Assembly (NCBI RefSeq): GCF_017573505.1 | Contig: NZ_JAGEOJ010000002.1 | Span: 62,001-126,000 of the forward strand | DNA length: 64,000 nt | Source of the DNA: Actinomadura barringtoniae | GTDB taxonomy: Bacteria > Actinomycetota > Actinomycetes > Streptosporangiales > Streptosporangiaceae | Direction: 5' to 3' | Part shown: piece after piece, positions 25,815-32,733 of the stretch | Layout of the letters: the number at the start of each line of letters is the position of its first letter | Numbering within the stretch: the first letter of the stretch is position 1 | Notes under the pieces: generated by a model | What the model saw: only the letters and a program-made list of their open reading frames with translations | The model's database searches: none | What the model was told of the DNA's origin: nothing | Program-made: the position numbers and the translations under genes

Positions 25815-26028
25815 ACCACTGATCGTTGCGCAGTATCCCCACGGCGGCGGCCCGCGAGTGCAGGCCGTGTTTCTTGAAGATCCGTTCCAGGTGGGTGCGG
25901 ACGGTCCGCCGCGAGATGCCGAGGGTGCGGGCGATCTGGTCGTCCGTCATCCCCTCGGCGACGCGGCGGAGCACTTCGATCTCCCGGGGTGAGCACGAGG
26001 TCTTCGCGTTCCGGCGGTCGGGGAGCAT
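25813..26028 (-). CDS. HTH-only LuxR-type regulator of the TOMM cluster
   Basis: 71 residues consisting almost only of a LuxR/GerE helix-turn-helix: SPREIEVLRRVAEGMTDDQIARTLGISRRTVRTHLERIFKKHG. There is no receiver, kinase or ligand domain. GAGGAG lies 8 bases before the ATG. It is convergent with the biosynthetic genes, and its upstream DNA shares GCCGACTG with the precursor promoter region, suggesting it controls the cluster and itself. On its own strand a TTGACA hexamer lies about 60-80 bases upstream. Regulation of this cluster is inference from position. Confidence 0.8.
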   Translation of the reverse strand: MLPDRRNAKTSCSPREIEVLRRVAEGMTDDQIARTLGISRRTVRTHLERIFKKHGLHSRAAAVGILRNDQW

Positions 26029-26155
26029 CCGGTGGTCTCCTCTTCGAGGGCCCGTTGTGCGGGTCTTGGAGTACTTTCTGTGCTTGATCGCCGACTGTCA
26101 AGCCTCTGTCAATGAAGTGCGGGTGGACATCTCCCACCCTCCTGGCGTACGTTCT

Positions 26156-26183
26156 TCTCAGAACGAGATTTACTCAATATGAG
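26156..26183. promoter_or_regulatory. paired dyads upstream of the NUDIX regulator gene
   Basis: TCTC-agaac-GAGA (26156-26168) and CTCA-ata-TGAG (26173-26183) are two adjacent inverted repeats ending 25 bases before the chosen start. They form a plausible binding site for the NrtR-like product itself, as is usual in that family. Confidence 0.45.
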
Positions 26184-26208
26184 ACCTTCTCAGGAAGAGG
26201 GCGACGTG

Positions 26209-27042
26209 ATGACGCCGGACCCGCAGCGGGACGAGCAGGAGTTCCTCGCGAACTACGATCCGCGCGACTACGACCCGGTCTCGGTGACCGTGGACGTCGT
26301 GGCGCTGACCATTCGCGACGGCGCCCTGCACGTCCTGCTGGTCCGCCGCGGCAACGCGCCGTTCGCCGGGAGCTGGGCGCTGCCCGGCGGCTTCGTGCAC
26401 AGCGTCCGCGACGCCGAGGACCTGCCCGACGCGGCCGTACGCGAGCTGGCCGAGGAGACCGGACTCAGCGCCAAGGGCGGCGCGCTCGGCCGCGTCCACC
26501 TGGAGCAGCTCGGCACGTACGGCAGGCCCGGCCGCGACCCCCGGATGCGCGTCATCTCCGTCGCCTACCTGGCGTTCGCGCCCGAGCTGCCCGACCCCGA
26601 GGCGGGCGGCGACGCCGCCGACGCGGCCTGGGTCCCGGTCGAGGCGCTCGGCCTCACCGAGGACGCCGGCCAGCGGCCCGGCACGACCCGCAGGCTCGCC
26701 TTCGACCACGCGCGCATCCTCAGCGACGGCCTCGAGCGCGCCCGCTCCAAGCTGGAGTACACCCCGCTCGCGACGGCGTTCTGCACGCCCGAGTTCACCG
26801 TCCCCGAGCTGCGCGCGGTCTACGAGGCCGTCTGGGGCGAGGAACTGCACGCGGGCAACTTCCATCGCAAGGTCCTGTCGGTCCCCGGGTTCGTGGAGTC
26901 GACCGGGACCACCTCCGACCGTGGCGGCCGCCGCGGCGGCCCCCGGCCCAAGCTCTACCGCGCGGGCGACGCCCGCCTGCTGCATCCCGCCCTGCTCCGG
27001 CCCAGCCGGGAGGAGGAGATCAGGCCAACTACCTGGCTCTGA
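26209..27042 (+). CDS. NrtR-type NUDIX domain / winged-helix transcriptional regulator
   Basis: 277 residues. Residues 25-165 are a NUDIX domain with WALPGGFV and AAVRELAEETGL, so the metal-binding REL.EE.G core is intact although the spacing to the first Gly is longer than in the standard box. Residues 170-270 match the NrtR C-terminal winged helix (LEYTPLATAFCTPEFTVPELRAVYEAVWG...NFHRKVL). NrtR proteins sense ADP-ribose and usually repress NAD genes; none is nearby, so a different regulon is likely. The ATG at 26209 was chosen over 26179 because GGAAGAGGG lies 7 bases before it. It appears to head the kinase/VWA/PurA-like genes, now separated from them by a tnpB insertion. Confidence 0.82.
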   Translation: MTPDPQRDEQEFLANYDPRDYDPVSVTVDVVALTIRDGALHVLLVRRGNAPFAGSWALPGGFVHSVRDAEDLPDAAVRELAEETGLSAKGGALGRVHLEQLGTYGRPGRDPRMRVISVAYLAFAPELPDPEAGGDAADAAWVPVEALGLTEDAGQRPGTTRRLAFDHARILSDGLERARSKLEYTPLATAFCTPEFTVPELRAVYEAVWGEELHAGNFHRKVLSVPGFVESTGTTSDRGGRRGGPRPKLYRAGDARLLHPALLRPSREEEIRPTTWL

Positions 27043-27061
27043 AGGAGTCCGAGTTTGCAGC

Positions 27062-28246
27062 TCATGACAATCCCTGACGAGAGGACGGTGACACGGCCGC
27101 ATGGGGCATGTTGACGAATACCCACGCCACTCGTGCCCGTGTTCGCACGTTCACGGCGGCGATGTGGTCGGCCGGGCCGGCGAGCCCGCAGACCACGCAG
27201 CAGAAAGTGTCCCTGGTGGGACGGTTCTTACGGGAGACGTGCCCGCAGCGCGGGCATGTCTGGGATGTGTAGTGGGCGTCCACCGTCACCATGGGCACTC
27301 CCGCGCGCAGAGCCTTGTAGGTGAGGTGCTGCCCGAGTTGGTGGAACGGCCAGGACGAGTGGGTGGCCCGCTGGTGCCGTGGAACCCTTGTCCGGTCACG
27401 AATGCCCTGCAGATCTTCCAGGGCGATTCCGCGTCCGGTGCGTTCGGCATCGGCCACCACGCTCTTGGCGATCGCGTGGTTGACGTGCGTGGCGTGCCGG
27501 GCCTCCCGGCGCGCCCGCTTCTTCAGCTTGCGCTTGGCCGAGCGGGTGCCTTTGGCCTGCAACTCTGCCCGCACACGGGCCATCCGCCGCCGATACCTCT
27601 CCAAGCCCCGGCCCTGATAGTTCGTACCATCGGAGGTGGTAGCCAAGTTGACAATCCCCCGATCCACTCCAACCCAGTCGCGCGGCTCGTACGGCTGAGT
27701 CTCGGGGATCTCGCAGGTCGCGACCAGAAACCACATTCCGTCGCGGACCAGCAGATCCGACTCGCCTCGGCGATGCTCGGCCAGGGTCTTCAGCTGCATA
27801 GCCGACCCGGTGAAGGCCACGCCCTTCAAGCGACCGTGAACGGTCCAGATCGACACCGTCCGCGCGTCGTACCGCCAGGACAGGATTCGGTCGTCATAGG
27901 CGTGCGCAGCGTTCGAGCGGAACGTGACCGACTTGGACTCTGCCTTGGCCCGACGTGGCGAGCCCTCCTTGCCCAGCCGCCCGGCGCTAATGGCGGCTCG
28001 CAACGTGGCATAAGCGTCGACGACTTTCTTGATCGCCCGAACGGCGGCCTGCGCACCCAGCCCCCGCGACCTCAACTCGGCGTACACGGCGCGATGCAAG
28101 GGGACTTGCCTGGCCTTCAGCCCGAACTCGCGGAACGCCACCCCCGACGCATAGTTGGCCGCCGCGTTACAGGTATGCAGGGTCGCCGCCAGAGCCGCCG
28201 CCTGCTCGGGCGTCGGCAGCAGCTTCACCTGCACCACGATCTTCAC
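27062..28246 (-). CDS. tnpB: TnpB-family RNA-guided endonuclease
   Basis: 394 residues from the GTG at 28246 (the frame is open to 28282; this start gives the family's usual VKIVVQVKLLPTPEQ beginning). All RuvC residues are present: Asp in WVGVDRGIVNLA, Glu in IALEDLQGI and Asp in GPADHIAAVNV. The zinc ribbon reads CPRCGH ... CCVVCG. TnpB proteins are encoded by IS200/IS605-type elements and cut DNA next to a short target motif, guided by an RNA made from the element's right end. No tnpA is present, so movement would need a transposase in trans. The protein looks intact and could be active. Confidence 0.9.
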   Translation of the reverse strand: MKIVVQVKLLPTPEQAAALAATLHTCNAAANYASGVAFREFGLKARQVPLHRAVYAELRSRGLGAQAAVRAIKKVVDAYATLRAAISAGRLGKEGSPRRAKAESKSVTFRSNAAHAYDDRILSWRYDARTVSIWTVHGRLKGVAFTGSAMQLKTLAEHRRGESDLLVRDGMWFLVATCEIPETQPYEPRDWVGVDRGIVNLATTSDGTNYQGRGLERYRRRMARVRAELQAKGTRSAKRKLKKRARREARHATHVNHAIAKSVVADAERTGRGIALEDLQGIRDRTRVPRHQRATHSSWPFHQLGQHLTYKALRAGVPMVTVDAHYTSQTCPRCGHVSRKNRPTRDTFCCVVCGLAGPADHIAAVNVRTRARVAWVFVNMPHAAVSPSSRQGLS

Positions 28247-28377
28247 ACTCGGAACGTTAACCAACAGCACCGACAAAACCACTCACCGCAACCATCCCGA
28301 AGGGTGATGACCATGGTGCACCGCGCCGCGTTTCCTCGCTTCCCTGAAGGACGGGGTCCCGACGCTGTAGGCATCAG
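27064..28377 (-). mobile_element. tnpB-only IS200/IS605-type insertion between NUDIX and kinase-like genes
   Basis: The only gene inside is tnpB. On the tnpB strand the left flank reads TTCAT (28378-28382), a typical target-adjacent motif of this family, directly before the element's left end. Hairpin-forming sequence (CCCGTCCTTCAGGG near 28345, CATC..GATG near 28300) follows. I place the right end near 27064, where ATGA matches the ATGA at the other edge. Joining the flanks puts AAGGAG (27044-27049), then 7 bases and TTG CAG CTC, in frame with the ATG of the kinase-like gene. The boundaries are inferred, not proven; the right end is the weaker one. Confidence 0.55.
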
Positions 28378-29166
28378 ATGAACGTTCTGGAAGGCGACCT
28401 GGCCGACCTCTACCGCGTGCCGAGCACTGGCTCGCGCTCGCGCGACGCCTTGGTCAAGCTGCCGCGCGACCCGCGCGACAGCGACCTCATCGAACGCGAG
28501 GCGGTGGCGCTGCGCCAGCTGCCCAAGGACGGCGACGGCCGCTACCTGCCGTACGTGCCGCGCCTGTACGAGTCGTTCGAGCATCGCGACCCGGCCACCG
28601 GCGAGCGCCGTACGGCCAACGCGATCGGCGCGCTGGACGGCTTCCACAGCCTCGCCGAGGTGCGCGCCGCGCACCCCGGCGGCCTCGACCCGCGCGACGC
28701 CGCGTGGATGTGGCGGCGGCTGCTGGTCGGGCTCGGCTTCGCGCACCGCGCGGTCGTGCTGCACGGCGCCGTCCTGCCCGACCACGTGCTCATCCATCCC
28801 GGGAAGCACGGCGTGGTCCTGGTCGACTGGTGCTACTCGGTCCCCGGCTGCTACGCCCGCGTCGACTCCAGCGGCCGCGTCCCGGCCATGGTCAACCGCT
28901 ACGCCGACTGGTATCCGCCCGAGGTTTCGGGGCGGCGGCAGGCGAGCGCGGCGACCGACCTCTACATGGCCACCCGCTGCATGACCTACCTGATGGGCGA
29001 CCAGGCGCCCAAGCCGCTCCAGCTGTTCGCCAAGGGCTGCCTGCTGTCGGCCCAGAACCGCCGCCCGAACGACGCCTGGCGGCTGCTCGGCGAGCTGGAC
29101 GAGGTCCTGGAGCGCCTCTACGGCCCGCGCCGATTCCGTCCCTTCACGATGCCGGCCCCTCGGTGA
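28378..29166 (+). CDS. degenerate protein-kinase-fold protein, start region displaced by IS insertion
   Basis: 262 residues. An N-lobe trace includes ALVKL (Lys27) and an EREAVALR helix. The catalytic loop, HRDxxxxN in true kinases, reads LHGAVLPDHVLI (128-139), so the catalytic Asp and the Asn are replaced. The metal-binding Asp survives as VVLVDWCYS (Asp150). It is therefore probably a pseudokinase or a divergent phosphotransferase. The ATG has no ribosome binding site, because the tnpB element ends directly in front of it. The lost start may have been a TTG three codons earlier, left of the insertion. It is followed after 14 bases by the VWA gene. Confidence 0.6.
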   Translation: MNVLEGDLADLYRVPSTGSRSRDALVKLPRDPRDSDLIEREAVALRQLPKDGDGRYLPYVPRLYESFEHRDPATGERRTANAIGALDGFHSLAEVRAAHPGGLDPRDAAWMWRRLLVGLGFAHRAVVLHGAVLPDHVLIHPGKHGVVLVDWCYSVPGCYARVDSSGRVPAMVNRYADWYPPEVSGRRQASAATDLYMATRCMTYLMGDQAPKPLQLFAKGCLLSAQNRRPNDAWRLLGELDEVLERLYGPRRFRPFTMPAPR

Positions 29167-29180
29167 CAAAGGAGAACACC

Positions 29181-30095
29181 ATGGGAAGCGGAAACTGGTC
29201 CACCAACGTCTACGACGCCGCCGCGCACTACCGGGCGGCCAACGGTGTCAGCGCGTTCGCCTACAGCGACAGCGGCGCCACCTCCGTCCACCCCGACCTC
29301 GACCCGCGCGGCGTGCGAGCGCGGGAGAGCAGGGACTCGGTCGACCATCCCGAGTCGCTCGCGATCGCCGTGCTGTTCGACGTGACCGGCTCGATGGGCA
29401 CCGTGCCGCGGCGGCTGCAGGAGAAGCTGCCCGACCTGCTCGGCCTGCTGCTGCGCAAGGGCTACGTCGAGCACCCGCACGTCATGTTCGGCGCGGTCGG
29501 CGACGCCACCTGCGACCGGGCGCCGCTGCAGATCGGCCAGTTCGAGGCCGACAACCGGATGGACGACGACCTCGGCAAGATCTACCTCGAGGGCGGTGGC
29601 GGCGGGCAGATGCGCGAGTCGTACGAGCTCGGCATGTACTTCATGGCCCGCCACACCTCGATCGACTGCTTCGAGAAGCGCGGCAAGCGCGGCTACCTGT
29701 TCATGATCGGCGACGAGCTGGCCTACCCGAAGGTCAGCGGCCGCCAGGTGCGGCACGTCATCGGCGGCGAGGGCGTGCCCGAGGACATCGGCGTCGAGCA
29801 GATCCTGCGCGAGCTGCAGCGCATGTACGAGGTCTACTTCATCATCCCCGAGGGCGCCTACCACTCCGGCAACCGCAAGCTGAAGGACTTCTGGCAGGGC
29901 CTGCTCGGCCAGCACGTCCTCTACCTCGACGACCTGAACGCCGTCAGCGAGACGATCGCGCTGACGATCGGGCTCGCCGAGGAGGCCATCGACCTGGACG
30001 AGGGCCTGGCGCACCTCGACGAGGTCGGCTCGGACGCGGGCGCCTCGGTCTCCCGCGCGCTCTCCCCGATGAACGCCGCCGTCACTCGGTTGTAA
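29181..30095 (+). CDS. VWA-domain protein of unknown function
   Basis: 304 residues. After 55 variable residues, a von Willebrand A-like fold begins with LAIAVLFDVTGSMGTVP; the MIDAS motif is DVTGS (67-71), a DxTxS form that can bind a metal ion. A conserved GGGGGQMRESYELGMYFMARH stretch and LFMIGDELAYPKV follow. It has no signal peptide or membrane segment, so it is cytoplasmic. AAAGGAG lies 7 bases before the ATG. It sits between the kinase-like gene and the PurA paralogue (4-base gap), so the products probably act together. VWA proteins commonly scaffold complexes, but no partner can be named. Confidence 0.78.
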   Translation: MGSGNWSTNVYDAAAHYRAANGVSAFAYSDSGATSVHPDLDPRGVRARESRDSVDHPESLAIAVLFDVTGSMGTVPRRLQEKLPDLLGLLLRKGYVEHPHVMFGAVGDATCDRAPLQIGQFEADNRMDDDLGKIYLEGGGGGQMRESYELGMYFMARHTSIDCFEKRGKRGYLFMIGDELAYPKVSGRQVRHVIGGEGVPEDIGVEQILRELQRMYEVYFIIPEGAYHSGNRKLKDFWQGLLGQHVLYLDDLNAVSETIALTIGLAEEAIDLDEGLAHLDEVGSDAGASVSRALSPMNAAVTRL

Positions 30096-30099
30096 GGCG

Positions 30100-31344
30100 A
30101 TGGCGCACACGATCGTCGTCGACCTCGGCTTCGGGGACGCCGGCAAGGGCACGGTGGTGGATCGGCTCAGCTCACGGGGGCTTGAGCCGGTCCACGCCGT
30201 GGTCCGCTTCAACGGCGGCGCCCAGGCGGCCCACAACGTCGTCACGCCGGGCGGGCGGCACCACACGTTCGCCCAGTTCGGCTCGGGCACGTTCACGCCG
30301 GGCGTCCGCACGCACCTGTCGCGCTTCATGATGGCCGACCCGCTGGCGCTCGCCGCCGAGGCCGCCCACCTGCGCGACGTGGGCGTGCCGGACGCCCTGG
30401 ACCGCCTCACGGTCGACCGCGACGCGCTGCTCACCACGCCGTACCACCGGGCCGCCGGCCGCGCGCGTGAACTCGCGCGCGGCGCGGCCCGGCACGGCTC
30501 CTGCGGCATGGGCGTCGGCGAGACCGCCGCCTACGCCCTCGCCTACGACGACGCCCCGCGCGCGGGCGACTGCCTCTCCCCCGCCCGCCTGCGCCGCCGC
30601 CTCACCGCCCTCCGCGACTGGTGCCGGGAGGCCTTCCCCGAGAGCGAGCTTCCGCCGGTCGAGGATTGCGCGGATGCGTTCGTGGCGTTCGGTGAACGGG
30701 TGCGGATCGTGGACGGGACGCACCTGCACGGGCTGCTGCGGGCCGGGAACGTGGTGTTCGAGGGGGCGCAGGGCGTGCTGCTGGACGAGTGGCACGGCTT
30801 CCACCCGTACACGACCTGGTCAACGACCACGTTCGCCAACGCCGAGACCCTGCTGGCGGAGGCGGGCGAGAGCGCGACGCGGCTGGGCGTGCTGCGGGCC
30901 TACGCGACGCGCCACGGGCCCGGCCCGTTCGTCACCGAGGACAAGGTGCTGACGGGCGCGCTCCCGGATCCGCACAACGGCACGGGACGCTGGCAGGGCT
31001 CGTTCCGCGTCGGCCATCTGGACCTCGTCGCCCTCCGCTACGCCCTCGACGTCGTCGGCGGCGTGGACGAGCTCGCGGTCACCCATCTGGACGTCGCGCG
31101 GGCGCGCCCCGACCTGATGGTCTGCCGGGCGTACGAGGGCATGGGCCCGCTCCAGGCGGGCCCGCCCGGCGATCTGGCACGCCAGGAGGCGCTCACCGGA
31201 CGCCTCCTGACCGCCCGGCCGGTGCTCGAACCGCTCGGCGATCCGGTCCGGGTGATCGAGGAGGCGTCCGGCGCGCCGGTCACCCTGGAGTCCTACGGCC
31301 CGACGTCGTCCGACAAGCTCCTGACCCTGCGCAGCACCGCGTAG
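30100..31344 (+). CDS. adenylosuccinate synthetase (PurA) paralogue
   Basis: 414 residues, slightly short of housekeeping PurA (about 430). The GTP loop reads GFGDAGKGTVVD (10-21) with the catalytic Asp13, where PurA has GDEGKG. The IMP-side NNAGHT is NGGAQAAHNV (38-47) with the catalytic His kept. FEGAQGVLLDEWHGFHPYTT and the late RVGHLDLVALRYALDVVGG also align. It should bind GTP and an IMP-like nucleotide and join it to an amino-acid-like donor, but changes around the substrate loops suggest a non-housekeeping substrate. It follows the VWA gene by 4 bases. Its 3' end overlaps the convergent NCS1 permease gene by 52 bases. Confidence 0.8.
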   Translation: MAHTIVVDLGFGDAGKGTVVDRLSSRGLEPVHAVVRFNGGAQAAHNVVTPGGRHHTFAQFGSGTFTPGVRTHLSRFMMADPLALAAEAAHLRDVGVPDALDRLTVDRDALLTTPYHRAAGRARELARGAARHGSCGMGVGETAAYALAYDDAPRAGDCLSPARLRRRLTALRDWCREAFPESELPPVEDCADAFVAFGERVRIVDGTHLHGLLRAGNVVFEGAQGVLLDEWHGFHPYTTWSTTTFANAETLLAEAGESATRLGVLRAYATRHGPGPFVTEDKVLTGALPDPHNGTGRWQGSFRVGHLDLVALRYALDVVGGVDELAVTHLDVARARPDLMVCRAYEGMGPLQAGPPGDLARQEALTGRLLTARPVLEPLGDPVRVIEEASGAPVTLESYGPTSSDKLLTLRSTA

Positions 31345-32720
31345 AGGACGGCGGCGATCACGAACCCGACGGCGAAGGTGATGTCGCCGAACGAGGGCCA
31401 GTGGTCGGGCACCGGCCCCACGTACTTCTGCTGGTTGGAGAACAGCCACACCGAGATCACCACGCCGGCGGCCATCGCGATCGGCCCGGCCCAGTCGCGG
31501 TGGCGCTTGTCGAACAGCATCGCCTCGCTCGGCGGCGTACCGCGCCGCAGCCACTGGTCGGTCAGCACCACGCCCAGCCAGGGACCGATCCAATAAGCGA
31601 TGACCAGGAGGAACGACTCGTAGGAGTGGCCCGCGTCGTCCAGCCCGAAGTAGGCGACCACCAGCCCGATGATCCCGAACGCCAGCGCCGCGACGGCCCG
31701 CTGCAGGTGCACCGGCAGCCGGATGCCGAGCGTGACGAACGACATCGCGCCCGAGTAGATGTTGATGGCGTTCGCGCAGATGGCGCCGAGCGTGATGGCC
31801 AGCAGCGTGAGCTTGGCGACGACGGTCGGCATGTGCCCGGTGAACGCGCCGGTCGGGTCGCCGAGGGCGTCGCCGCCGATGGTCGCCGACGCCGATCCGA
31901 CGATCTGCAGGAGCGTGCAGCCGAGGAAGACGCCGAGCCCCGCGTACAGGCCGGTCGCGCGCTTGTCGGTGTCGGGCGGCAGGTAGCGGGTGTAGTCGGC
32001 GGCATAAGGATTCCAGCCCGCCGCGTAACCGAACGCCGCGGCCGTGGCGATGATGAACGCCCCGAGCCCGCCGCCAGGCCCGCCCGCCGACCCGAAGTGG
32101 GCCTTGCCGAGGATGATGATCCCGCCGATCGCGAAGACCACCGCGAGCACGGGAAAGGCGTACCGCTCGACCGTGTGCACCAGGTTGTGGCCGAGGTAGG
32201 CGATCGCGACCTGCGTGATCACCACCGCGACCAGGCACAGCGGCTTGGGCAGGTCGGTCAGGGTGGAGAGCGCGAACGTGGCGCTCACGCTGTTGACCGC
32301 GAACCACCCCACGCCGCCCGCGACGGTGTTGAGACCGGCGGGCAGGACGTTGCCCCGGAAGCCGAACGGGACCCGGCTGAGCACCATCTGCGCGACGCCG
32401 TGTTCAGGTCCGCGCGCCGACAGGATGCCGTGCGTGATCGCGCCGAGCCCGGAGCCCAGCGCGGCGGCCGCGACCGCCTGCCAGAAGTTCAGCCCGAACG
32501 CGGCGACGGCGAGCACGCCGAGGAAGACGGTCGCGAACTCCAGGTTGGGCGAGGTCCAGGTCCACAGCAGCTTCAACGGAGTGCCGTGCCGCTGGTCGTA
32601 CGGGATGAACTCGGCGCCGCCGGGCTCCACGGCGGCCAGCCGGTCGCCGTACTCCTCCTCGCGGACGAGAACGCCTTCCGGCGGGTCGGGACGGTGCTGG
32701 CTGTCTTCAAGCGAGGTCAT
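31293..32720 (-). CDS. NCS1-family nucleobase permease
   Basis: 475 residues and about 12 membrane segments. NCS1 signatures include LLWTWTSPNLEFATVFLGVLA, GRSPFG-like SRVPFGFRGNVLPAGLN and the central WNPYAADYTRYLPPDTDKRA, as in cytosine/purine and allantoin-type transporters. The ATG at 32720 was chosen because GGGAG precedes it by 6 bases; the frame is open upstream into the oxygenase gene. It follows the 2OG oxygenase gene by 13 bases, so the pair probably takes up and oxidises the same compound, perhaps a nucleobase. Substrate is inferred only from family. Confidence 0.85.
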   Translation of the reverse strand: MTSLEDSQHRPDPPEGVLVREEEYGDRLAAVEPGGAEFIPYDQRHGTPLKLLWTWTSPNLEFATVFLGVLAVAAFGLNFWQAVAAAALGSGLGAITHGILSARGPEHGVAQMVLSRVPFGFRGNVLPAGLNTVAGGVGWFAVNSVSATFALSTLTDLPKPLCLVAVVITQVAIAYLGHNLVHTVERYAFPVLAVVFAIGGIIILGKAHFGSAGGPGGGLGAFIIATAAAFGYAAGWNPYAADYTRYLPPDTDKRATGLYAGLGVFLGCTLLQIVGSASATIGGDALGDPTGAFTGHMPTVVAKLTLLAITLGAICANAINIYSGAMSFVTLGIRLPVHLQRAVAALAFGIIGLVVAYFGLDDAGHSYESFLLVIAYWIGPWLGVVLTDQWLRRGTPPSEAMLFDKRHRDWAGPIAMAAGVVISVWLFSNQQKYVGPVPDHWPSFGDITFAVGFVIAAVLYAVLRRVRSLSDDVGP

Positions 32721-32733
32721 GGGGGGCTCCCGG

